6,928 nucleotides of DNA from Desulfobacterales bacterium (GCA_030145595.1 JAQYVG010000181.1:1-6928); one strand, 5' to 3'. Positions 1-6,432 are shown, counted from the stretch's first letter. Numbers and translations: made by a program. The notes: generated from the letters alone by a model not told the origin.

Positions 1-77
1 CCTTGCTCATCGAAAAAATATCTCATTTATGAATTGGAAACTACTTAGTGCTCAAATGTATTTATGGATGGACACTA
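1..77. repeat. End of an intergenic repeat element, partial at the window edge
   Basis: The last 18 bases (60-77, ATTTATGGATGGACACTA) are the reverse complement of 6858-6875 with one mismatch (17 of 18). The rest of this stretch is AT-rich and shows no credible gene on either strand. I read it as the terminal part of a MITE-like or REP-like non-coding element that begins outside the window. The inner boundary at about 77 is fixed only by where the match with the right-hand copy stops. The extent on the left is unknown. Confidence 0.5.
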
Positions 78-162
78 ACTATAAAGATTAAATCCTTTAC
101 GATCCAAGACTCCCTGTCCCACTGAGGACCGCCGGTAGCTTCAAATCTTTTTTCATTTATCC

Positions 163-191
163 TTGACATGAATTTGTAAGTTGTTTATAGA
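163..191 (+). promoter_or_regulatory. Sigma70-type promoter of the dsr operon
   Basis: A perfect -35 box TTGACA (163-168) and a -10 box TATAGA (186-191) are separated by exactly 17 nt. The expected start of transcription is near 198, giving an untranslated leader of about 120 nt before the first gene at 321. No comparable promoter is obvious in the tight dsrM-P block, so this is probably the main promoter for the whole operon. The assignment rests on consensus match and position only. Confidence 0.7.
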
Positions 192-197
192 TTTCCT

Positions 198-320
198 CTT
201 AAATGTGATTTGTCCGGCGAGATACCAAGGCGGATTTGGCTATTTGCAATTGTTTTTAAAGTAGCTTTTGGTATCAGCAACCTAAGCAGAAATTGGAAAA
301 CGCAGGAGCGGTCCAGAAGC
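198..320 (+). promoter_or_regulatory. 5' leader of the operon with an inverted repeat
   Basis: Between the inferred transcription start and the first gene is a non-coding leader. It contains a perfect 8-bp inverted repeat, GATACCAA (221-228) and TTGGTATC (268-275), with a 39-nt loop. The left arm could instead pair locally, CCAA (225-228) with TTGG (236-239), so two exclusive folds are possible. The open frame of the first gene extends upstream through this region to an ATG at 210. The extension lacks a ribosome-binding site and does not look like the family, so I treat it as non-coding. A regulatory role is inference. Confidence 0.35.
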
Positions 321-887
321 ATGAGGCTGAATAGCATATTAGCACAACAAAAAGCCGCTATTATCAAGAAGTGGTTTACCTTGGTGATTGAGACCTATCC
401 TGCCGGTACCGGCAAATTTCTAAAAAGCCAGAAAGACCCTTTTGCCAACCCTGTAGGCCGAACCCTATCACAAGGTTTGGAGGCGCTGTTCGACGAACTC
501 CTTGGTGATATGGATTATAAGACCATAACAACCTTCCTCGATCCCATCATCAGGATCAGGGCTGTTCAAAGTTTCTCCCCTGCACGCGCCGTTGGTTTTA
601 TTTTTTTCTTAAAAAACGCCATTCGAGAAAATTTGCACAATAAGATTACTCAAGAACAGCTTGCCGATGAGCTGCTTGTTTTTGAAACCAGGATTGACAA
701 ACTAAGTCTGATTGCTTTTAACCTTTACATGCAATGCAGAGAAAAGATTTTTGAACTCAAAGCCAATGAAATGAGAAACAGCACATTCAAGGCCTTTGAG
801 AGAGCGGGTTTGGTGAGTGAAACGCCGGAGGTTGAGCCGGTTCTTGAACCTATAAATATTACAAAGGAGGCTTCAAACAGCATCTAG
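321..887 (+). CDS. RsbRD N-terminal-domain protein, putative regulator linked to dsrMKJOP
   Basis: A soluble protein of 188 residues, predicted to be mostly helical, with no signal peptide or membrane segment. It resembles the N-terminal domain of RsbR/RsbRD-type proteins (RsbT co-antagonists of the stressosome), which folds like a non-heme globin. Recognisable features are a KKWF..VIETYP segment near residues 16-27, FANPVG at 41-46, and a later RIRAVQ.F.P..AVGF stretch. No STAS domain follows, so it is a stand-alone sensor-like domain. I start it at ATG 321 because AGGAG lies at 304-308 and family proteins begin with a similar short N-terminus. The longer frame from 210 adds 37 unconvincing residues. 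From memory, genes of this type often precede dsrM in sulfate reducers. That suggests a role in regulating or assembling the complex, but no function is shown. Confidence 0.75.
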   Translation: MRLNSILAQQKAAIIKKWFTLVIETYPAGTGKFLKSQKDPFANPVGRTLSQGLEALFDELLGDMDYKTITTFLDPIIRIRAVQSFSPARAVGFIFFLKNAIRENLHNKITQEQLADELLVFETRIDKLSLIAFNLYMQCREKIFELKANEMRNSTFKAFERAGLVSETPEVEPVLEPINITKEASNSI

Positions 888-985
888 ATTTGCGCAAACT
901 CAGCAGCATGTTCCGGCTGCATGAAAAGATTTTGCACGGATTTGAAAATGTTGTCGTGAGGCCCTCCAAGTGAGGTAATAGTAGA
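888..985 (+). other. Gap before dsrM with a possible small reading frame
   Basis: This 98-nt gap separates the first gene from dsrM. A frame open from 848 to the TGA at 971-973 could be entered at TTG 890 (27 codons) or ATG 908 (21 codons), and its stop overlaps the dsrM ribosome-binding site GAGG (972-975). A very good AAAGGAGG (863-870) lies within the end of the upstream gene but has no start codon at normal distance. The stretch may be a coupling peptide, a remnant, or plain spacer. I recognise no protein family in it. Confidence 0.2.
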
Positions 986-2122
986 ATGAATATCAGTTAC
1001 TTGTATTCCCTCATAGCGGTTATCGTACTTGCTCTGTTTGCTTACGTGGGCTCTAAATTCGGAGGAGGTGAAGCTCTTTTTGGGATTATCTTCCCGCTTC
1101 TGGCCGGTCTCACTTTTACCGTGGGGTTTATCTACCGTATCGTAGACTGGGCGCGTTCGCCGGTACCCTTTCGAATTCCCACAACCTGCGGCCAGCAGAA
1201 ATCTCTTCCCTGGATCGAATCAGCCTGCATTGAAAACCCCACCACCACCGCCGGTGTTGTTGTACGGATGATTCTGGAAGTCGTTCTTTTCCGATCATTG
1301 TTCCGCAACACCACGTGTGAGCTGAAAGAGGGAGATAAGCTTGCCTACCGGTGGGAGATATGGCTGTGGGTCGGCGCCCTGGCATTTCACTATGCATTTT
1401 TTACCGTAGTAGTCAGACACCTGCGATTTTTTATGGAACCGGTTCCCGTATGTCTCCAATTTCTGGAAACATTGGACGGATTTTTGCAGATTGGTCTGCC
1501 GGGGCTGATGCTTTCCGGCGTCGTCCTGCTTGCGGCCGCAGTTTTTTTGTTTTTAAGAAGAATACTTACACCACATGTACGCTATATTTCCCTGGCTTCG
1601 GACTATTTCCCGCTCTTTCTGATTATGGGTATCGCTTTTTCAGGCATCCTGATGCGCTATTTTACCAAGGTGGAAATTGTGAACGTAAAAGCGTTCACCA
1701 TGGGATTGGTCACTTTACAACCTCACATCCCCGATGGTATCGGCGGCATTTTCTATGTTCATCTATTTTTGGTCAGTGTGCTGTTGGTCTATTTCCCCTT
1801 CAGCAAACTCATGCATCTGGGAGGAATCTTTATGAGCCCCACGAGAAACCTGACCACCGACACGCGCGCGAAAAGACACATCAATCCGTGGAATTCCCCG
1901 GTAAAGATTCATACCTACGAACATTATGAAGATGAATTCAGGGAAAAAATGGTGGATGTTGGTCTGCCGGTAGATAAAATGTTAGAGGCCCAACCGCCCG
2001 AGGCACCAGAGGCACCAGAGACACCAGAAGCACCAGAGGCACCAGAGACACCCGAGGTGCCCGAGAAACCCGAGGTGCCCGCGGAACCCGAGGCACCAGA
2101 GGCACCAGAGAAAAAGGAGTAA
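986..2122 (+). CDS. dsrM: DsrM, NarI-like diheme cytochrome b subunit of the DsrMKJOP complex
   Basis: An integral membrane protein of 378 residues with about six hydrophobic segments (roughly 5-25, 30-52, 125-147, 168-190, 205-226, 258-276). Four histidines fit the heme b ligands of the NarI family: H135 and H145 are ten apart, and H259 and H277 are eighteen apart, the same spacings as in nitrate reductase NarI. DsrM takes part in electron transfer between menaquinol and its partner DsrK, much as HdrE works with HdrD. The start ATG at 986 has GAGGT (972-976) nine bases upstream. DsrK follows after only 3 nt. Unusual here is the C-terminus: after a soluble stretch, residues 339-374 are twelve Glu-x-Pro-like triplets followed by a charged end, EKKE. 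I do not remember this in other DsrM proteins. The family call is firm; the role of the tail is unknown. Confidence 0.93.
   Translation: MNISYLYSLIAVIVLALFAYVGSKFGGGEALFGIIFPLLAGLTFTVGFIYRIVDWARSPVPFRIPTTCGQQKSLPWIESACIENPTTTAGVVVRMILEVVLFRSLFRNTTCELKEGDKLAYRWEIWLWVGALAFHYAFFTVVVRHLRFFMEPVPVCLQFLETLDGFLQIGLPGLMLSGVVLLAAAVFLFLRRILTPHVRYISLASDYFPLFLIMGIAFSGILMRYFTKVEIVNVKAFTMGLVTLQPHIPDGIGGIFYVHLFLVSVLLVYFPFSKLMHLGGIFMSPTRNLTTDTRAKRHINPWNSPVKIHTYEHYEDEFREKMVDVGLPVDKMLEAQPPEAPEAPETPEAPEAPETPEVPEKPEVPAEPEAPEAPEKKE
2000..2107 (+). repeat. 9-bp tandem repeat encoding the Glu-x-Pro tail of DsrM
   Basis: Twelve consecutive 9-bp units of the form GAGGCACCA or a variant encode EAP, ETP, EVP, EKP or AEP. 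The first units and the last two are nearly identical, while the middle ones drift to GAGGTGCCC and GAGAAACCC. A 27-bp higher-order period is visible at the start. The frame is kept throughout and the stop follows soon after, so the array is translated. Such an array is prone to copy-number change by replication slippage. Confidence 0.9.
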
Positions 2123-2125
2123 ATA

Positions 2126-3790
2126 ATGTCAGAGGATCTAAACCCGGAAGAACTGTTGTCCAGCATAGCCCCCAAACCTCCTAAAACAGGCTGGATGGAC
2201 ACCCCTGTCGACATAAAAAAAGGGATCTATTCTTACGCTGCAAACCCTAAAAGCGTTGAATACCTCAGTCTTCCCCACGCCAGACAGTGGAATCCTGCAG
2301 AGGAAGACTGGAACCTGCCTGAAAACTGGAAGGAAATCATCACCCAGGGTTTCAGGGAACGGCTGGATCGTTTTCGCTCCGTTAAAGTCTTCATGGACAT
2401 CTGTGTGCGCTGCGGGGCCTGTGCCGACAAATGCCATTTCTTTATCGGGTCCGGTGATCCCAAAAACATGCCGGTGCTGCGGGCCGAACTTTTACGTTCA
2501 GTGTATCGCAACGATTTTACGACCGCCGGCAAGATTATCGGATCTATCAGCAAGAACTTTAAAAAAATGATCGGCGCCCGAGAACTGACCGTGGATGTGT
2601 TGAAAGAATGGTGGTACTATCTTTTTCAGTGCTCCGAATGCCGGCGCTGCTCGGTCTTCTGCCCTTATGGCATTGACACGGCCGAGATTACCATCATGGG
2701 CCGGGAGCTGCTGAATCTTATCGGCCTGAATATTGACTGGATCGCCACCCCGGTGGCCAATTGCTACCGTACCGGAAATCATCTTGGCATTCAGCCCCAC
2801 GCCTTCATGGATATGATGGACTTTTTCACCGATGACATCGAAGAGATCACCGGTGTCAAGGTAGAGCCCAGCTTCATGAAAAAAGGCGCTGACATCCTTT
2901 TTATCACTCCTTCAGGTGATGTGTTCGCCGACCCCGGAACCTATACCTGCATGGGATACATGATGCTCTTTCACTACCTGAAGGAGAAATACGGTTTAGA
3001 TATCACCTGGAGCACGTATGCGTCCGAGGGCGGTAACTTTGGATTTTTTACCTCCCATGAGACCATGAAACGACTCAACTCCAAAATGTACGCCGAGGCC
3101 AAAAGACTGGGCGTTAAATGGATCCTGGGCGGAGAGTGCGGCCACATGTGGCGCGTCATTCACCAGTACATGGACACCATGAACGGTCCTGCTGATTTCT
3201 TGGAAGTACCGGTTTCCCCCATTACCGGTACTGTTTTTGAAAACGCCAAATCGACCAAGATGGTTCATATTGCCGAATTTACCGCCGATCTCATCAAACA
3301 CGACAAATTGGAACTGGACCCCGGCCGCAATGACCATTTGACGGTTACCTATCACGATTCCTGCAACACTGCCCGCGGCATGGGTATGTTTGAAGAGCCT
3401 CGCTATGTAATCAAAAACGTCTGCAATAATTTCTATGAGATGCCGGCCAATACCATTCGGGAACAGACATTTTGCTGTGGCAGCGGCTCCGGTTTGAATG
3501 CCGGTGAAAATATGGATCTTAGGATGCAGGGCGGCCTGCCCAGAGCCAATGCGGTCAAATATGTTCACGAAAAACACGACGTGAACATGTTGGCCTGCGT
3601 GTGTGCCATCGACCGGGCGGCCTTAACGACATCCGTGGAATACTGGGTCCCCGATGTAGAAGTTACCGGCATGACCGAACTGGTGGCCAATGCCCTGATA
3701 ATGCCCGGAGAGCAAAAGAGAACGATGAACCTGCGCAGCGAGGAGCTGCCGGGAATGGAGGACGATGATGCCGAAGAAGAAGATGTATGA
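2126..3790 (+). CDS. dsrK: DsrK, HdrD-like iron-sulfur subunit of the DsrMKJOP complex
   Basis: A protein of 554 residues without signal peptide, expected on the cytoplasmic face bound to DsrM. Two [4Fe-4S] ferredoxin motifs are clear: C93-C96-C99-C103 and C169-C172-C175-C179, the latter followed by PYG. The C-terminal half has a heterodisulfide-reductase CCG-type motif, C413 then 36 residues then C450-C451-G, expected to hold the catalytic non-cubane iron-sulfur centre. The final cysteines are C491-V-C493 rather than the C-P-x-C usual in HdrB/HdrD. DsrK is the likely site that reduces the trisulfide or disulfide of DsrC in sulfate reducers. The start ATG 2126 has AAGGAG at 2114-2119, overlapping the end of dsrM. 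The last residues are strongly acidic and are encoded over the start of dsrJ. Confidence 0.95.
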   Translation: MSEDLNPEELLSSIAPKPPKTGWMDTPVDIKKGIYSYAANPKSVEYLSLPHARQWNPAEEDWNLPENWKEIITQGFRERLDRFRSVKVFMDICVRCGACADKCHFFIGSGDPKNMPVLRAELLRSVYRNDFTTAGKIIGSISKNFKKMIGARELTVDVLKEWWYYLFQCSECRRCSVFCPYGIDTAEITIMGRELLNLIGLNIDWIATPVANCYRTGNHLGIQPHAFMDMMDFFTDDIEEITGVKVEPSFMKKGADILFITPSGDVFADPGTYTCMGYMMLFHYLKEKYGLDITWSTYASEGGNFGFFTSHETMKRLNSKMYAEAKRLGVKWILGGECGHMWRVIHQYMDTMNGPADFLEVPVSPITGTVFENAKSTKMVHIAEFTADLIKHDKLELDPGRNDHLTVTYHDSCNTARGMGMFEEPRYVIKNVCNNFYEMPANTIREQTFCCGSGSGLNAGENMDLRMQGGLPRANAVKYVHEKHDVNMLACVCAIDRAALTTSVEYWVPDVEVTGMTELVANALIMPGEQKRTMNLRSEELPGMEDDDAEEEDV

Positions 3791-4169
3791 CCAGGGGAAA
3801 GTTTTTGCCGGCCTAGCGATTTTTGTGGGCCTGCTCATCTTTCCTTTCTTGCTAAACCTTGGCAAGGCCGCTCCGGCACCCGAACTAAAACTGAGTGACA
3901 AAGCCAAAGCTGCCAAAGAGTGCGTCGAGTCCAAAGCATACATGACGGCGGAACATATGCAGCTTCTTAATGAATGGAGAGAAACGGTTGTACGCAATGC
4001 CCAGAGAGTTTATGTAAACAGCAGCGGAAAGAAATTTGAAATGAGTCTTTCCAATACCTGCCTGGATTGCCACTCCGAAAAGGCCGAATTTTGTGACAAG
4101 TGCCATAATTATGCTGCGGTAACCCCTTACTGCTGGGATTGCCACGTTGATCCAAAGGAGACCATGTGA
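3768..4169 (+). CDS. dsrJ: DsrJ, periplasmic triheme cytochrome c of the DsrMKJOP complex
   Basis: A small cytochrome of 133 residues with one N-terminal hydrophobic segment (about 12-31) that acts as an uncleaved anchor or signal. Three heme c attachment sites, CLDCH (98-102), CDKCH (109-113) and CWDCH (122-126), are clustered near the C-terminus. An isolated conserved cysteine, C52, precedes the YM...HM.LL..W segment. In studied DsrJ proteins such a cysteine gives one heme an unusual His/Cys ligation. The protein probably passes electrons between DsrO and an unknown periplasmic partner. The start is uncertain: ATG 3768 has GGAGG (3757-3761) six bases upstream, ATG 3765 is too close to it, and ATG 3783 gives MYDQGK, which resembles DsrJ starts I remember but has a poor ribosome site. 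All choices overlap dsrK. Confidence 0.93.
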   Translation: MPKKKMYDQGKVFAGLAIFVGLLIFPFLLNLGKAAPAPELKLSDKAKAAKECVESKAYMTAEHMQLLNEWRETVVRNAQRVYVNSSGKKFEMSLSNTCLDCHSEKAEFCDKCHNYAAVTPYCWDCHVDPKETM

Positions 4170-4954
4170 TGGAAGAAAGCAGTAGAAGAACCTTCTTGAA
4201 ACTAGCTGGATTTTCAGCGCTGGGCCTGGGAGCCAAGCCTGTGCTGGATGCTTTTGCCTCTTCCGGTGGTGAGCAGAGCAAACCGATGGTTATGAAAGGT
4301 GCAGATGCCCTGAAAGCCAAACGATGGGCCCTGGTCATCGATACCCGCAAATTTGAATCTGAAAAAGACCTGGAACCGATGATTGAGGTCTGCCACAAGA
4401 TCCATAATGTTCCCAAGCTTGCAAATAAGCGGCATGAGATCAAGTGGATCTGGACGGAAGAATTCAAACATATCTTTTCCACGCAGACACACGCTTTCCT
4501 CAATGACAGGGTCAAACACTTGCCCTTTCTAACGCTATGCAACCATTGCGAAAAACCTGCATGCGTCCGGGCTTGTCCGACAAAGGCAACCTTTAAGCGC
4601 GAAGACGGTATTGTCCTGATGGACTTTCATCGCTGCATCGGTTGCCGCTTCTGTATGGCGGCCTGCCCCTACGGATCCAGAAGCTTCAATTTCAGGGATC
4701 CGCGCCCCTTCATTAAGGAGACCAACCTAAAATTTCCCACCCGCATGAAAGGGGTTGTTGAAAAGTGCAATTTTTGTGCTGAAAGATTGGCAGTAGGAAA
4801 AGTACCCGCATGCGTCGAGGTATCCAAAGGTGCTCTGGCCTTCGGTGACCTTGAGGATTCAAAATCAAAAGTCAGAGAACTGTTAAGCTCCAATTTCACA
4901 ATTCGTCGCAAACCGGCCCTGGGTGCGGGGCCATCAGTTTTTTATATTGTATGA
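4169..4954 (+). CDS. dsrO: DsrO, Tat-exported iron-sulfur protein of the DsrMKJOP complex
   Basis: A ferredoxin-like protein of 261 residues in the NrfC/PsrB family. The N-terminus carries a twin-arginine signal, S-R-R-T-F-L-K (residues 5-11), so the folded protein is exported to the periplasm. It has exactly twelve cysteines: C75; C124, C127, C132, C136; C156, C159, C162, C166; and C200, C203, C215. That is enough for three [4Fe-4S] clusters; the family layout with four clusters needs sixteen. It should connect DsrJ hemes to the membrane subunit DsrP. ATG 4169 is preferred: AAGGAG lies at 4155-4160, and TGATG overlaps the dsrJ stop by one base. An in-frame GTG at 4166 is a weaker choice. The C-terminus (RRKP...G.GPSVFY) is of DsrO type. 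Confidence 0.95.
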   Translation: MEESSRRTFLKLAGFSALGLGAKPVLDAFASSGGEQSKPMVMKGADALKAKRWALVIDTRKFESEKDLEPMIEVCHKIHNVPKLANKRHEIKWIWTEEFKHIFSTQTHAFLNDRVKHLPFLTLCNHCEKPACVRACPTKATFKREDGIVLMDFHRCIGCRFCMAACPYGSRSFNFRDPRPFIKETNLKFPTRMKGVVEKCNFCAERLAVGKVPACVEVSKGALAFGDLEDSKSKVRELLSSNFTIRRKPALGAGPSVFYIV

Positions 4955-4961
4955 GGTGGTT

Positions 4962-6125
4962 ATGCTTGAAAAGGCGCTCAAAGGAAGCAAAAAATATTAT
5001 GGATGGATAGCGGCCCTGCTGGCCGTTATCGGCGTGGGTTTTGCCTGTTATCTGTGGCAGTTTCAATTCGGTCTGGGTATTACGGGCATGAGCAGGGATG
5101 TATCGTGGGGGTTTTACATTGCCCAGTTCACATTCCTTGTCGGTGTGGCAGCATCAGCGGTAATGGTGGTTCTGCCCTACTACCTGCACAATTATAAAGC
5201 CTTCGGCAGGATTACGATCCTGGGAGAATTTCTGGCGGTCGCTTCGGTAACCATGTGTATCCTGTTTATCTTTGTGGACCTTGGTCAACCTACCCGGGTC
5301 TTCAATGTTCTTTTACACCCGACCCCTAATTCGGTTCTCTTCTGGGACATGATCGTTTTAAACGGATACCTTTTTTTAAACATTATCATCGGCTGGAATG
5401 TGCTGGAAGCCGAGCGCAACAATGTTGCCCCGCCTTCCTGGCTAAAACCGCTTATTTATCTTTCAATTCCCTGGGCCGTCAGTATCCATACCGTAACAGC
5501 CTTTCTATACTGCGGTCTGCCGGGCAGGGGTTTCTGGCTGACCGCCATTCTGGCACCGCGCTTTCTCTCTTCGGCCTTTGCCGCAGGTCCGGCTTTCTTA
5601 ATCCTGCTGTGCATGCTTGTCCGTAAACTGACCAAGTTTGATCCGGGCAGAGAACAGATCCAGTCGCTGGCCAAAGTCGTGGCCTATGCTATTTGCATCA
5701 ATGTGTTCTTCTTTTTGTGTGAGGTTTTTGTGGTGTTCTACAGCAGGATTCCGGAACACATGGATCATTTAGTATACCTTTTTGCAGGCTTGCACGGACA
5801 TAATGCCCTGGTGCCCTGGATGTGGGCTTCCATGATATTGATGGTGGTTTCGATTATTCTGCTGGTCAACCCTGCAACCCGCAAAAATGAGACCACTCTG
5901 GTTGCCGCCTGTATTACCGTTTTTATCGGCACCTGGATTGATAAGGGACTGGGAATGATTTCCGGCGGTTTTGTTCCCAATCCTCTTCATCATGTGACCG
6001 AATATGTTCCTACCATCCCTGAACTTGCTATTTCCATCGGGGTATGGGCAATCGGCTTCCTGGTTTTGACGGCCTTGTTCAAAATCGCTGTCAGTATAAA
6101 AGAAGAAGTCTCGGGAGTATCTTAA
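4962..6125 (+). CDS. dsrP: DsrP, NrfD-family quinone-interacting membrane subunit of the DsrMKJOP complex
   Basis: A very hydrophobic protein of 387 residues with about ten predicted membrane helices, of the NrfD/PsrC family. It has no heme or iron-sulfur motifs. It is expected to oxidise or reduce menaquinone and exchange electrons with DsrO on the periplasmic side. Family-like segments include W-G-F-Y-I-A-Q-F in the second helix, a D-L-G-Q-P-x-R stretch after the third, and G-x-W-I-D-K-G near the end. I start it at ATG 4962, which has GAGGTGG (4953-4959) just upstream and lies 7 nt after the dsrO stop. The longer frame from GTG 4923 would add 13 residues inside dsrO without a ribosome site. 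It is the last gene of the operon and is followed by a terminator at 6152. Confidence 0.94.
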   Translation: MLEKALKGSKKYYGWIAALLAVIGVGFACYLWQFQFGLGITGMSRDVSWGFYIAQFTFLVGVAASAVMVVLPYYLHNYKAFGRITILGEFLAVASVTMCILFIFVDLGQPTRVFNVLLHPTPNSVLFWDMIVLNGYLFLNIIIGWNVLEAERNNVAPPSWLKPLIYLSIPWAVSIHTVTAFLYCGLPGRGFWLTAILAPRFLSSAFAAGPAFLILLCMLVRKLTKFDPGREQIQSLAKVVAYAICINVFFFLCEVFVVFYSRIPEHMDHLVYLFAGLHGHNALVPWMWASMILMVVSIILLVNPATRKNETTLVAACITVFIGTWIDKGLGMISGGFVPNPLHHVTEYVPTIPELAISIGVWAIGFLVLTALFKIAVSIKEEVSGVS

Positions 6126-6151
6126 ACCATAACAGTTATGTCAATTTGATA

Positions 6152-6179
6152 AAAAGGGGCATTTTTAAATGCCCCTTTT
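6152..6179. terminator. Bidirectional intrinsic terminator between dsrP and the bTHX gene
   Basis: The arms 6152-6164 and 6167-6179 are perfectly complementary. The core GGGGCATT/AATGCCCC is flanked by AAAA on the left and TTTT on the right, so the hairpin has a U-tract in RNA from either strand. It lies 26 nt after the dsrP stop and directly next to the stop of the minus-strand bTHX gene. It can therefore end both convergent transcripts. Confidence 0.9.
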
Positions 6180-6180
6180 C

Positions 6181-6273
6181 TTATTTCTTGGTCTTTTTCT
6201 TTCTGGGACGGGTTTTACCGTAGGTACCTCTGGCGATTTTACCGCGTTTGCTCTTTTTGTCACCTTTTCCCAT
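6181..6273 (-). CDS. Ribosomal protein bTHX (Thx), 30S subunit
   Basis: A 30-residue, very basic protein read on the minus strand. It starts with MGKGDKKSKRGKI, continues with RGTYGKTRPRKKK and ends in TKK. The pattern GKGD....RGKI.RGTYGK.RPRKKK is that of the small ribosomal protein Thx, first known from Thermus (about 26-27 residues), which binds 16S rRNA in the head of the 30S subunit. The start ATG (6271-6273) has a perfect AGGAGGT on the minus strand (6280-6286) six bases upstream. The gene is shorter than common annotation cut-offs and so is easily missed. It converges on dsrP, and its stop abuts the shared terminator. The C-terminus is a few lysines longer than in Thermus. Identity is firm from the motif. 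Confidence 0.92.
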   Translation of the reverse strand: MGKGDKKSKRGKIARGTYGKTRPRKKKTKK

Positions 6274-6331
6274 GATTGGACCTCCTGTATCCTTATGTGA
6301 GAAAACCGGGCTAGTAATATTCGGGATAGTA

Positions 6332-6360
6332 CTGTTAGCACTAAAACAGGTCTTTTTCAA
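6332..6360 (-). promoter_or_regulatory. Possible promoter of the bTHX gene
   Basis: On the minus strand TTGAAA (6355-6360) and TAACAG (6332-6337) are separated by 17 nt, giving a leader of about 50 nt before the bTHX start. The -35 box is good but the -10 box is only moderate. It is the best candidate I see in the divergent gap between bTHX and the cold-shock gene. Confidence 0.3.
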
Positions 6361-6432
6361 TTTTTTTTAATCAAGATGTATACAAAGCTACCTGATTAGC
6401 GGAAAGTCGTTGACTCTTGTTGCAACAATAAC

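Noticed and set aside
210..320. N-terminal extension of the first gene from ATG 210
   Set aside because: It has no ribosome-binding site, begins about 12 nt after the inferred transcription start, and the family-like sequence begins at ATG 321.
1351..1929. A 192-codon open frame on + inside dsrM
   Set aside because: It lies in another frame of dsrM, has no ribosome site or recognisable family, and its translation lacks protein-like character; dsrM explains the sequence.
2000..2107. The tandem array as a possible CRISPR or origin iteron array
   Set aside because: The units are 9 bp without spacers, keep the reading frame and encode the end of DsrM.
1924..2214. A minus-strand frame with a Gly-Ala-Ser repeat resembling a collagen-like protein
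   Set aside because: It is the mirror of the Glu-x-Pro repeat in dsrM; the repeat creates a false collagen-like pattern on the other strand.
2996..3577. A 193-codon open frame on the minus strand inside dsrK
   Set aside because: It is antisense to the strongly supported dsrK with its iron-sulfur motifs; long antisense frames are common opposite such codon use.
3967..4542. A 191-codon open frame on the minus strand across dsrJ and dsrO
   Set aside because: It is antisense to heme and cluster motifs of two certain genes and has no family resemblance.
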